From Balanoglossus misakiensis (Eukaryota > Hemichordata), in the NCBI GenBank assembly GCA_040954595.2, contig CM082577.2:4526001-4590000 (forward strand): DNA of 64,000 bases, read 5' to 3'. Below, one piece after another: positions 27,584 through 36,905 of the stretch. Within the stretch, counting starts at the first letter, position 1. The number at the start of each line of letters is the position of its first letter. A program made the translations under genes and the position numbers. The notes beneath the pieces were generated by a model, which worked only from the letters and a program-made list of their open reading frames with translations, searched no databases and was not told the DNA's origin.

Positions 27584-30557
27584 GATGATGATTGTTATGA
27601 TGATGATGATGATGATGATGATGATAATGATGATGATGATATTTACAATTATATTATGATGCCAACCACAATTCTGATTGGACGAGAACTCAATCCAACG
27701 ATGCTAAAATACAACTTATATAGCATTGCTAACTTTTCTAAACAGACGGAAGAACTCACTTGTCATTCCATGTGTAATTTGGTAACGCTTCAACCCAACA
27801 CCAGAAATCTCTTTTGTTCAGACCAAATAAAGATCCTGGCTCTGTTGTAAAGAAAAGATAAAAAACATGTAAAATTGTCTTTAAAAAGAGTGTAATCCAA
27901 AGAAATACAACAAGATATTAAAGTTACATTTATTTTAAATTCACTGAAGACTTGCAGTGATGTGTTAAAGTTTTTTTTGTGCCAATCCCACTCATTCTGT
28001 GAACATGGAGAGGTTGGCATAATGTCCTTTTCGTCAATAGAGGGCAGTATTGCCCAAATGATCTCACATCAACACCGTGCTGGACGAAGCATAATACACA
28101 GCATGTGGCAATATTGTCATTTTCTGGAAAATTTTCACAACATATAAGGGCCACAAGATACTGCAGACTCACGTTTAAGTCCTTTTCGAAGAATATTTTC
28201 CAAAGTTTCACACAGCTGTTTGACTTTATGGTTGCAGTCTCTGATGGGTTGTTGTTCTTCTTTCAATTTTAATAAAATACCTGTAATGATATTGGGAAAA
28301 ATAACTTTGTTAATTTGGGACTTAACTGGGACATGTTTTTTTTTATCTCATAACAAATAACTGTAAGTTTTCAGAAGACTTTTTAGCCACTCTCTTTGTA
28401 GTCACGCATTTATCACCTCCTTTGTTTAAAGTTTTCACACCTTCACTCCCCCCCCCCCTCCCTTTTGTCTGTCTTTTCACCTGCTGTTGGAAAAATTTTC
28501 ACTCCGAATTTTAATGAGCTGGTTTTCTGCTTCAACTGTTCACTCCAGCCTGGGATCTCATGAAGAAGGCAGCATGTCTTTGACAGCTCGTGACATTCAG
28601 TGGATCTCAGAGTGCTGCCAAACCCTAATTTATCTGAAGATCAACATGGTTACATTGTCATTCATTTTGGAAGGTATTAGAAATAACTTTGAGTGCTTTT
28701 TACTGACTTTTTTACTGACTTTGAGAGAGAGAGCAGAGAGAGAGAGTATAGCTGGCCATGTGGGTAAAACAGAATGGCTAGTGTCTACAAACAGACTTTA
28801 TGCTGTGACCTGAATATGGCCAGTCAGTATAAGTTTTGTATCATACCTCAAAGAATGAAAATAAAACAAACATGTGAAACATTTTTCAAAAGTATCAGTC
28901 ATGAATTATGTATGTTTCTCGACATTATATGTTTCTCAATATGTTTTATTTTAGAGACCTGCCACCAAGTGGGCAATTGGATACTAGTATTTACATATCT
29001 ACACCACTCCTATGTATTGTTCAAGTTGCTGGTAGAAGTTTGCGTACAATTATATGTACCAGTACCATAGTATTGTCCAAAGTCAAGGTAAGTAATGTGT
29101 ATCCAGCAGCCTCAGCTAATGGCCTGGCTTTTTTTATGGCTAGGCTGGTATTTTTTGTGCTCAAAATAGCTGATTGGCAGGCTATAGCAAAAAAAGCCTG
29201 CAGGATAGTGACATTTTGAGACTGCTGTGTGCCAATTTCTCAAAATCACCCATTTGTGTCATACAATGCCTATATTACCCGCACTAGTCATTGCTACCTG
29301 ATGAAGCAGTGTGTCAGCAACTGCATGTGATTGGTCTATAAACCTCTGTTCCGCCTTGCTAAGGTCAATAGGTGAGGTTTGACTACCTGCGCACTGTGTA
29401 AAGATTAAGGGTGTAAATGCTATCACATACAAATTCAGCCTTTTGAAAGCCATTTGTAAATTTGATGTAAACATTGTACAAATGATAAAAAAAGAAAATT
29501 TCTTTCCATAGCAGTTTATCTATGCCATTAGCTGCACAAATGCATGAAAAATACCAGTGGGAGTCTGGGACTAATGTGCTGATGTATGGGGCCTACTCAG
29601 GCGTTCTCTCATCTTGTTTCTTTCGTTCTGTCTTCATACAGAAACAAATTGACAACATTACATTTTCTCACATCAAAAGAGACACTATTCTTCTGCACTG
29701 TTACAGACTGCAACTTAGCCTTGACTGGTTTCTATTAGCTGAGCTATGGTCGCCATGGCAACATTCATTCACTGTCTCCATTAATGAATTGAAATGTCCA
29801 CGCTTGTTATAACAAGCAACTCGATTGCATCAAGCATTCTAGACCAAAACTCCAATCCTCTCGAATACAAATGTAGTACTACTATGTAAGCCTTTATTCA
29901 GGTCAAACACAGCCTGGCCTAAATAAGGAGGACTGTAGGTAGAAACTGTTAAGATGTTTGCAATTAATTAATGCTAGTTTCTCACCTCAACAAACAGTTC
30001 CACAAAATCAATATAATATTACTCTAATTAAACTGAGCCATCTTCCATTATACAAACATTTTTATGAGATATTACACAACTGTTCAAATATTTTCTTTTG
30101 TACAACAGTGTTTAAAAAGTAAAATCTGTGCAGACACTGATACAACCTTTCATTTACACAGACTCTGTAATCAATATGTAAAATGCTGTGTGCACGGTTG
30201 AAAGGTTTTTCAGATCAAATCTAATTTCGTATGCAATGACTGTAGGTATATGCCTGGCAATTTCACTTGGGTTGCAATTCCAATTATATGCCAAATTCAA
30301 ATATTAAAACAATCAAGACAATCTGCCATGAAATTCTGCACAATGCAAGTTGCACCATCTCCCCCCCCCCCCCCCCCCCCCTACTGTCTGTGGTGATGTG
30401 CTAACCCTGCGTAACGCAAGTCGGGATGATGTGCAAACATCTGGTGACAGTCGATTTACTTTCGACGAATGTCAAATGCCAAGACGATTTCTTTAAACAT
30501 ACCAGACAGATGATGCTTACCTTTAAGCTCCGTTAAAAGCGGATCACGTAGAGCCAT
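1..30557 (-). CDS. RUN-PDZ-PTB domain scaffold protein (3' end beyond window)
   Basis: Fourteen exons in transcription order: 30557-30521, 28280-28173, 27841-27760, 27263-27212, 25531-25424, 24626-24578, 22487-22429, 21414-21265, 18080-18009, 11665-11609, 4934-4756, 3610-3565, 1747-1679 and 61-1 (partial). All junctions are GT-AG and in phase, giving 376 codons so far. Residues 1-50 are helical and charged (MALRDPLLTELK at the start). Residues about 30-170 form a RUN domain (KRDFWCWVE, then LKTHQGRGRCFLRIAL, then YWYDPATSIIGNELL). Residues about 183-258 read as a PDZ domain (carboxylate loop KDLGVVV, then GSVAGEDDKIEPGDILDE, ending IYVSVIK). A Pro-rich linker precedes a PTB/PID fold from about 319 (YRVRYIDKVPVGQ, GGVNQIEGAI, FFEMGEKDILITN). 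RUN domains usually bind small GTPases; PDZ and PTB bind C-termini and NPxY-type tails, so a membrane-linked adaptor is inferred. I do not recognise a named gene with this order. The start is the first ATG of the first exon, facing GALK1. Confidence 0.85.
62..1678 (-). other. intron 13 of the RUN-PDZ-PTB gene
   Basis: This interval lies between the 69 bp exon ending in codon CAG and the partial last visible exon. It is AT-rich. I see no coding exon with usable splice sites, no RNA gene and no recognisable transposon. Short open frames here have no domain content. Confidence 0.6.
2186..2366. mobile_element. MITE-like element in intron 12 (about 181 bp)
   Basis: The left end reads TACTGTAAACC and the reverse complement of the right end reads TACTGTACGGC. 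Both are followed within a few bases by an AAATTTT block, so the element has 7 bp perfect terminal inverted repeats with similar subterminal sequence. It is non-coding and AT-rich. The superfamily is not identified, and no clear target-site duplication was seen. Confidence 0.5.
4935..11608 (-). other. intron 10 of the RUN-PDZ-PTB gene (6.7 kb)
   Basis: This large intron separates the exon finishing the PDZ domain from the 179 bp exon carrying the Pro-rich linker. It holds a short ACAG/CACA simple repeat near 6282-6330. Otherwise it is AT-rich sequence with no exon, RNA gene or complete transposon that I can support. Confidence 0.6.
11666..18008 (-). other. intron 9 of the RUN-PDZ-PTB gene (6.3 kb)
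   Basis: A large intron inside the PDZ-coding region. It contains the pogo-like MITE at 15831-16005 and an 18 bp poly-A run near 12824. No other coding segment was found. Confidence 0.6.
15831..16005. mobile_element. pogo/Tigger-like MITE (175 bp)
   Basis: The left end CAGTAAAACCTGTCTAAACC matches the reverse complement of the right end, CAGTAAATCCCGTCCAACC, giving terminal inverted repeats of about 24 bp with roughly five mismatches. Internal sequence repeats diverged copies of the same motif. CAGTAAAACC-type ends are typical of non-autonomous pogo/Tigger derivatives; that family assignment is inference. A second, truncated copy lies about 3.5 kb away in the next intron. Confidence 0.65.
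18907..18920. repeat. poly-C tract (14 C)
   Basis: Uninterrupted C run in an intron of the minus-strand RUN-PDZ-PTB gene. Confidence 0.9.
19393..19485. mobile_element. truncated copy of the 15831 MITE
   Basis: From CAGTAAAACCCATCTAAACC onward this closely follows the left half of the element at 15831-16005, including the shared segments TCTGGAAACCTGTCTATA and TTTGACATAGAACC. The right terminus is missing, so this is a 5' half copy. Confidence 0.65.
20108..20130. repeat. TAGAC pentanucleotide array
   Basis: Four to five tandem TAGAC units in an intron. About 95 bp downstream is a GA repeat followed by a 15-base G run (20227-20241). Confidence 0.85.
21492..21518. repeat. TC dinucleotide repeat
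   Basis: About thirteen TC units in intron 7 of the RUN-PDZ-PTB gene. It lies about 75 bp beyond the acceptor of exon 8, on the 5' side in transcript sense, where it reads as a GA repeat. Confidence 0.9.
22188..22332. repeat. degenerate ACAG/GACA simple-repeat region
   Basis: Repeated ACAGAC, CAGACAGA and GGCAGACA units with interruptions. A conceptual minus-strand reading gives a Cys/Val/Leu-rich string, which is a repeat artefact and not a protein. Confidence 0.7.
27488..27640. repeat. GAT trinucleotide microsatellite (about 153 bp)
   Basis: Nearly pure GAT repeat with a few interruptions (GGT, GAA, GTTAT, AAT), located in intron 3 (27264-27759) of the RUN-PDZ-PTB gene. On the plus strand one frame would read as a methionine run, which has no coding support. 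Confidence 0.95.
28281..30520 (-). other. intron 1 of the RUN-PDZ-PTB gene (2.2 kb)
   Basis: Lies between the 37 bp first coding exon and the second exon. It holds a GA-rich stretch near 28722-28746 and a 21-base C run at 30361-30381. No further exon or RNA gene was recognised. Confidence 0.6.
30361..30381. repeat. poly-C tract (21 C)
   Basis: Longest C homopolymer in the window, 140 bp inside the first intron of the RUN-PDZ-PTB gene. Confidence 0.95.
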
Positions 30558-30855
30558 TTTAAGTGAAATAGTATATTTTTACTGCTCCAGAACAGAAGCG
30601 CAATATAATCCCTTGCATTTTACGTTCCCTGACCCATTAGGTCACCTATCGCAAAAGGGTGTAATTAAAAACAAATGGAACTTTTGCCCGCTTAAACGTC
30701 CGTCAATTCCATTAAGTTTCGGCCATCAGTTTGAATACATCATATTCATAACTTCTAAATCAAATAAATTGGGTGAATAGTGATGGAAATGAAAATAATT
30801 GACATAACTCATTATAGTTTACCCCTTTACGGTAGCCCAAGGTAAACAGTGAAAG
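30558..30855. promoter_or_regulatory. bidirectional promoter interval, RUN-PDZ-PTB / GALK1
   Basis: Only 298 bp separate the two divergent start codons, so both 5' UTRs and core promoters must fit here unless there are upstream untranslated exons. No TATA box stands out. A 25 bp stretch at 30700-30724 resembles the antisense of a universally conserved small-subunit rRNA segment. The GALK1 start itself sits in AAGATGGC, a partial YY1-type context. Confidence 0.6.
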
Positions 30856-33661
30856 ATGGCTTCTGCTGTAGGAAGGGGTGTGACCGAAGTATGCAGTGTA
30901 AACTCACTCCTTGCTAAAGCTGTTTCTGAGTTCGAACAAAAATTTGGGGGGAAGCCGACGATTGCAGCATGTGCTCCAGGCAGGGTCAACTTGATTGGCG
31001 AGCACACTGATTATAATGATGGTTTTGTTTTTCCGATGGTAAGTCACGAAGTCTAGGCACGGTTAGAGTGTATATGTGTATTCACTCAATTTACGAATTT
31101 GTATAGAGGGCGTTTCCTCTTTATACCAATGTGCTTTCGGGAAGGTTTTACAAATGATACCGTGCATTTATCTTCTATAATGCCAAATAAGTTGACTTTG
31201 TAGTATACACATTCCAACACATCATTCATCATGTGTTCATTACCTCGCCTTCAGTACATGATACATTATGAATTATGATATAGTTACTTATGTTTGATTA
31301 TTACGTAACATTAAAATATATACGACGTGTGCACCTCGACAAGAGATATGTTACATCTCTATGCAAAGCGATGAAAATCAAAGCTTGGGTAAAATATTGA
31401 AAACAACTGATATAACAGGAGGGCACTGTTTAAACCAGCTAACAGCCAGCACTTAATATGTGCATTAATTTATCAGTGCATTAATTGAGCCAATGCTGGA
31501 TTAATTCCTACTTCTGTCTACCATTGTTGTAGGCATTGCCGATGGTAACTGTCATGGTTGGCGATAAGACAACATCTGGGGTGTGTAGAGTGGTGACAAC
31601 GGCAGACAGCGTGGATGATCCCACAACGGTGGAATTTCCGGTACCGTCGGATTCCAGTCCGCTGACTCCAGGCAAGCCATCCTGGGCTAATTATGTCAAA
31701 GGCGTTGTTGCCAACTTCAAAGGTAAAGTATGCAAAATTGAGTTGTCGTCTTTTGACATAATTTCATTTTTTTATATCTTTTATTTATCTTCTGTATGCA
31801 TTCTGTTTGCAGGTGCTGTAGTGCCCTTCAACGCGGTGATAGCGACATCGGTGCCGATCGGTGGCGGTGTTTCCAGCTCGGCGTCTCTGGAGGTCGCCAC
31901 CTACACTTTCCTTGAGGCGCTGACGAGTACCACGTCAAGCGTGCAAGACAAAGCCCTGGCCTGCCAGAAGGCAGAGCACGACTTTGCCGGGATGCCGTGT
32001 GGTATTATGGATCAGTTAATTTCTACCATGGGGAGGGATGGTCATGCTTTGCTCATTGATTGCAGGCAAGTGGTTGTATCACAGGGACTTGTCAAAACAT
32101 GATGTGTTAGCTAGCCTAATTGTAGCTTCAATCCTAAAATTAATTCGCTTATTTAAAAAGCCTCCAATTTCGAAATCACTCTGCTTTTTTAGAGAATGCT
32201 GTCTGATCGGCTTGAAAATTCATTTTTGCTTCATATATATTCAATATTCAAGACTCACAAAGAGTTGCTCAAAATGCCAATAGAGGGCGCAGTACAGATT
32301 TTACCATCTCAATCTCTCCATCAGGTCCATGCAGTCCAAGCTGGTGCCTCTGAGCGACCCGAGTCTGGTCATTCTGGTGATCAATTCCAACGTGAGACAT
32401 GAACTGACTGGCAGCGAGTATCCGACCAGAAGACGACAGTGTTACGAAGCGGCCGAAAAGTTGGGGAAGAAGAGTTTACGAGATGCTAGTATGGAAGAGC
32501 TCAACGGTGAGTTACATAAATGTGTGTCTCGTAGACTCATTGTAAATTTCCCAGTCTACACCAATGTATCATTTGATTGCCTGATGAATTTGACTATGAA
32601 TTTCTATATTGCTTCTGTAATCTACAGCTCTGACTTCTACATGGTTTACCTATGCTGAATATGACATTTTATCACTGTTGCCTCCATTTAATCCCAGCAA
32701 TCAAAGGAAAATTGGACGACGAGATCCACAGGAGAGCCCGTCATGTGATCGGTGAAATTGCCCGCACCACAGAGGCAGCTGAGGCTTTGGAGGCTGGGAA
32801 TTACCATAAATTTGGGGAATTGATGGTTCAAAGTCACCAGTCACTCAGGTAATAATCAATGCACCCGCTGATCATGGTAAGGTCTTGCAGATGTTGAGGC
32901 AGCAAGTTTGTTGACTGTATACTAGTATTGCAAGGGGCATATGAAGTCCCACTTGATTAATGCAAGACATCTTTTACCTGCACACAGGGATGACTACGAG
33001 GTGAGTTGTGCGGAGTTGGATGAACTGGTGGCTGCTGCCATGGAAGTGGATGGTGTGTTTGGATCCAGGATGACAGGTGGTGGATTTGGCGGATGTACAG
33101 GTCAGTCACATTGGATAACGGCATCGTCTTTAAAAAACAATGTGTGCCATTCATTTGCAACTGAGTTCAGAGGCTCCTGGAAGACTGATTTTGGCTTCGA
33201 GCCTAACCACCGTGGCACCGTACCCGGATTTGGTGTCCTGTGTACAGTGATGAGGGTAGTCATTTAGACAGTGTACATTCAGCTTTGAATTTTTTGTTTT
33301 ACAGTCACTCTTCTGAAGAAGGATGCAGTCGCTAAAGCAGTGGAGCATATTCAGGTAAAAGGTTTCATTTTATATGCATGGAGTTCTGAGAATGAAAGAC
33401 AACAGCATTTTTTGTAAATTTTCCAAGACTCGCTGAACATAACAAAGGTGTCAATAAGAAGAGTAGACAGCAAACCAAATCATTGGGCCACTTGTCCCCC
33501 AAAAAGTACAGTCTGCCCCCCAACCCCTCTTTACTCTATCTCTTTGGTTCCTAGTCATTAAAATGTTTTGTGTCGTTTTTATTGTTCAGGCCAAATATTC
33601 AGGTACAGCGACCTTCTACGTGACATCAGCATCTGAGGGCGCTAAACCACTCCAACTGTAG
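30856..33661 (+). CDS. GALK1: galactokinase
   Basis: Exons: 30856-31038, 31533-31722, 31813-32065, 32325-32506, 32698-32848, 32988-33100, 33305-33354, 33590-33661. The spliced frame gives 397 aa, close to human GALK1 (392). The enzyme phosphorylates galactose at C1 with ATP, the first step of the Leloir pathway, in the cytosol. All three GHMP kinase motifs are present: [15 protein letters not shown] near residue 43, [16 protein letters not shown] near 140, and [10 protein letters not shown] near 345. The catalytic Asp is in GIMDQL. Intron 3 uses a GC donor (AG|GCAAGT); the others are GT-AG. The start is the first ATG after the divergent promoter and gives the usual N-terminus length. GALK1 rather than GALK2 is chosen on length and the [15 protein letters not shown] motif. 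Confidence 0.95.
32066..32324 (+). other. GC-AG intron 3 of galactokinase
   Basis: The donor is AG|GCAAGT and the acceptor ends CATCAG. Splicing at GC restores the frame as Asp-Cys-Arg-Ser-Met, as expected for galactokinases. The only nearby GT (AAGT, 4 bases on) would shift the frame. AG|GCAAGT is the known consensus of GC-AG introns. Confidence 0.85.
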
Positions 33662-35240
33662 AGTATGTGTCATCTGGTAATGAATTGGCTCACATGGAAA
33701 GCGAAGACAGGAGCAACAATATCATTGATTCAAGCTGTGATCTTTCCGATTTCCTTTTTGAAAAATTGCCTGATTTGTGAAATCTGCCAATAGCTTGTAG
33801 AGTCTCACTGTACATTATGGCTCAAATCCCTATTAACATCTCTACAAACCGAGTCCCAAATGTATTTTTGTTAGACCTGTCACTTTACTTGGCTTAATTG
33901 TCTGGCTTAAACAGGGTTGGAATTGTGTCTTCACCTGTTACTTTGTACTGAGATATTATGCAAAGAAGTTGAGATTAAATTCTTGGGCGGTGATCTCGAA
34001 GTGCAATATAATACGCGGCTCAAATATTTTGAATATGAAAAAAATAACTGATATTAATAAAATAACATTACAGACACCAAATGTCTAATGGAAATTATTT
34101 AACGGTACCCATAAACACCAATGCCACTGTTGTATTGTTCGGGATTGTGTGCACACAAAAAATAAACTGGAGTGCAATTGCTTGTCATATGATTTACACC
34201 TACCGAAGTCTGGGGGGGGGGGGGGGGGGGAGAGAAAGAAGATTGTCACAAAACACTATGTATTGGGTGTGATTTTATTACGCATATATTCTTAAGTCTC
34301 ATTCTTAGGTCACATTGATTGTCCCAGAAAAATAAAAAAGTCCAATGCAGAGAGATTACAAAACTTTGTAGTAAAATCTTTTTTTTTTTACAATGTGAAT
34401 ACAGGGCTGTAGACAAAGAATAACGTACACCTCCCAACAAGTTTATGTAGAGGATTCTGTGTGATATACGTGTATGAGTTGTGACTGGATGATTCATTTT
34501 CAGAAATTGTATTCAATTTTTGCAGCCTTGGGGGAAATTCTTATGAAGGACAGCCATGGATAGAAAGTGCCGCACACCTGATCGGCCCCTTTGTGAGCAC
34601 AGCAGAACATCGGGTCAGGGAACCAGACTAGACTAAGAATGCTCTGGGCAACATCCTCCATTTATTTATTATAGGTACAGCCATGCGACTGGCAGTGCAA
34701 TGCATTCAAAAGACGAAAATACCAAGTGCAGTTTGTTGCAAAATCACAATCATACATGATCTTCTGGTTTAATATAGGAAATTTCTAACTACCATGGGTG
34801 CATCGTTTCATTCCCGGTACACTTATCAACCCATTTGAAAACCCTTTTACTGGGTGAATCCCATTGTTTATTTTTCAATGGTTCGTGTGGGCCATCAACA
34901 GTGTGCCCTCTATACGCTGGCATGACACGCCGCTGAATCGACAAAACTCACTGGTGATGAAAGGAAAATTATCCATACTACATGTAAAAGGTACAGGGCT
35001 GATGCAAAGAAATTTCAAATTGACACAAAGCTTTGAAGAAAAAAAACACGAATGTTAGAGGGCACACTGATCTTCACGTAGGTAACGAAATGGGGAGATG
35101 GCCACACAGCAACTTCAATAACGATAATGAGTAAACCTAACTATGATGCTAATTACTATTGTCCATGAAATAAAACGTCAAATATTAATGGTAGACAGTC
35201 CACCATTGTAGACATCTCCAGACAAACGCAAGCGATCTCT
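33662..35240. other. convergent intergenic region, GALK1 / FKBP 3' ends
   Basis: The galactokinase 3' UTR probably ends near the AATAAA at 34056-34061. The FKBP 3' UTR runs leftward from 35240; TTTATT at 34661-34670 is a candidate minus-strand polyadenylation signal. A 19-base G run lies at 34212-34230. I see no additional gene. Confidence 0.5.
34212..34230. repeat. poly-G tract (19 G)
   Basis: Uninterrupted G run downstream of the galactokinase polyadenylation signal. Confidence 0.95.
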
Positions 35241-36905
35241 TCACTGGATTTGGAGGAGTTCAATCTCGAAGATCAGCTCGGCATTGGGCGGTATCGTAAG
35301 AAGCTGTTAAGGAAATAATTTGTAAAAAAATATCTCTCATATATTTTTCCCGCGGATGCCTCCCTAGGAGCATTCATTTCAGCACATCAATCCTCACTGT
35401 CTGAAACAACACTTGGTTCCTGTAACGGGGATGATAGCCAGTCGCTGGTAAAGGCAGCCGACATATGTCTTCAAATACTATGAGGCTAATTTGGCTGTTT
35501 CTTTCATTGCCTGCCTCTTACAAACTGTATCTACATGACTGTGCACCATCAAAAGTAACAGAGTGGCACACACACAGCCCAGATCATATGCTGTGCTTCA
35601 GAATAATGTTATGATTTCTCAGTAAAAATTTCTTTTGAATTGAAATGGACAACTCATGCTCATGACACAGTCATACACACCACTCTCAAGACACTCAGAA
35701 CACTAGAATGAAAAGGATATCCCCATGCTGGAAAGCCACTTGCTCCATAACCTTTTTCCGGATGGAGTATCAGTCTGGCTACCTCGCCTTGTCTCATCGT
35801 CAGACAACCTTCATCCCATCCTGTAAACAGACAAGAAATTATCGTATGGCACAATGCCAGTAATCCCAAGACACAAGCATTTACCACAGTTTAGAAGCAA
35901 CTAAATCTAACACAGATCACACAAATTGAGAGAGCATACCTGCAATCACTTGTCCAAGACCAACCGAGAAACTGAATGGAGCCTGACCAGGATCCCTGGT
36001 GCTGTGAATGACAGAAAATTACTGCTACTGAAGTTGCCCCGACGCAATTACATGTACGGTGACACATACCTTAACTAGCAAAGAGAAAAAAAATCAGTGG
36101 ACACACGTTATTTTGATTGGCAGTAACCAAAACAAATCTATTTGGATGTTTAAGTATGATAAATGTATGTTGAATGGATTCCTGAAGTTTTGTGGGTACA
36201 CTGGGTGTGTTTCCACTCATCTTCAGTAGGACACTACAAACTGATCTCAGAAAACTTGAACAGTCACTGTCTGCATAATAGGTACATGTACTCCAATCAA
36301 ATGTTGAATCTCAATGAAGTCTAGGTACATGTACATGAGGTAGGCAATGCTGTTATTCATATTTGAAATAAAAATAGATTTTACTGTTATAGCATCATGG
36401 GAAATTAAAAATAAAGCTAAAGACAAAGGCTCTTTTGTAGTGTCTATGCTAGTAGGGGTGACAAATTTCCTTGTGACAGAGGAAAGAGATGAAAACGAAG
36501 GAAGTACTTTTTAGTGAATTCACAGAAAATGAAACAATCAAATGGTTGGTGAAAATGACCTTTTAACTGCCCAAAATCCATGTAGTTAAACAAAACTGGT
36601 TGGTGGATATGACCCTTAACTGACAATTATGTCCAAAATGACAAATATGACCTAAAGGAACAAGAAACAACCCCCCCCCCTCCCACGTTGTTGTTTGTTA
36701 CTTTGTTGTCGTACTCGTGACTGAGATGCATTGATCATTGATGGACATTTCAATGCGTATATACTTGCCTCCAAAATTTCATTATCGGATTCGCCAATGC
36801 ACCAGTGCAGTGAACGGTTATCGTACTACCTCTTCTAGGTGATGGGCCATAACCATCTCTCAAAATGTCTTTCGTGACGCCGCTGGATACGATTACGCGT
36901 TGCAT
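35241..36905 (-). CDS. FKBP12-like peptidyl-prolyl cis-trans isomerase, plant-type
   Basis: Exons in order: 36905-36769, 36001-35940, 35820-35721, 35295-35241, giving 117 aa, a single FKBP domain with no signal peptide. Conserved core: TVHCTG, then GLGQVIAGWDEG, then GEVARL, then GYGASGFPAWGIPPNAEL, ending FEIELLQIQ. Trp of GWDEG is the floor of the drug and proline pocket. Two pocket residues of human FKBP1A differ: Tyr26 is Cys (VHCTG) and the Phe-Asp of KFDSS is Phe-Trp (KFWST). The strings VHCTG, KFWST-DPGQ and GFPAWGI are features I know from plant FKBP12. An in-frame TAA precedes the ATG. Intron 1 is GC-AG; intron 3 looks like a U12-type AT-AC intron. The likely role is a cytosolic prolyl isomerase; FK506/rapamycin binding is doubtful given the changed pocket. 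It is divergent to CHMP6. Confidence 0.9.
35296..35720 (-). other. U12-type AT-AC intron (intron 3 of FKBP gene)
   Basis: In transcript sense the donor is |ATATCCTTTT, a perfect match to the minor-spliceosome 5' site. The 3' end reads TTCCTTAACAGCTTCTTAC|GATACC, containing the branch-point consensus TTCCTTAAC about 10 nt before a terminal AC. Only the AT and AC boundaries restore Ala-Trp-Gly-Ile-Pro-Pro-Asn-Ala-Glu; no GT-AG pair does. Confidence 0.9.
36002..36768 (-). other. GC-AG intron 1 of FKBP gene
   Basis: The donor is GGAG|GCAAGT and the acceptor ATTCACAG. Splicing here yields Lys-Phe-Trp-Ser-Thr-Arg-Asp-Pro-Gly-Gln in frame. The alternative GT four bases downstream (CAA|GTATAT) puts exon 2 out of frame. 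Confidence 0.85.

Noticed and set aside
27474-27659. Open frame that is almost all methionine
   Set aside because: It is the GAT microsatellite read in one frame, inside an intron.
28487-29219. Two overlapping plus-strand open frames of about 100 codons
   Set aside because: They lie in intron 1 of the minus-strand gene, with GA repeats and no recognisable family.
33101-33267. Galactokinase frame continuing past exon 6
   Set aside because: Read-through into the intron after ACAG|GTCAGT. The true continuation ([17 protein letters not shown]) is exon 7 at 33305.
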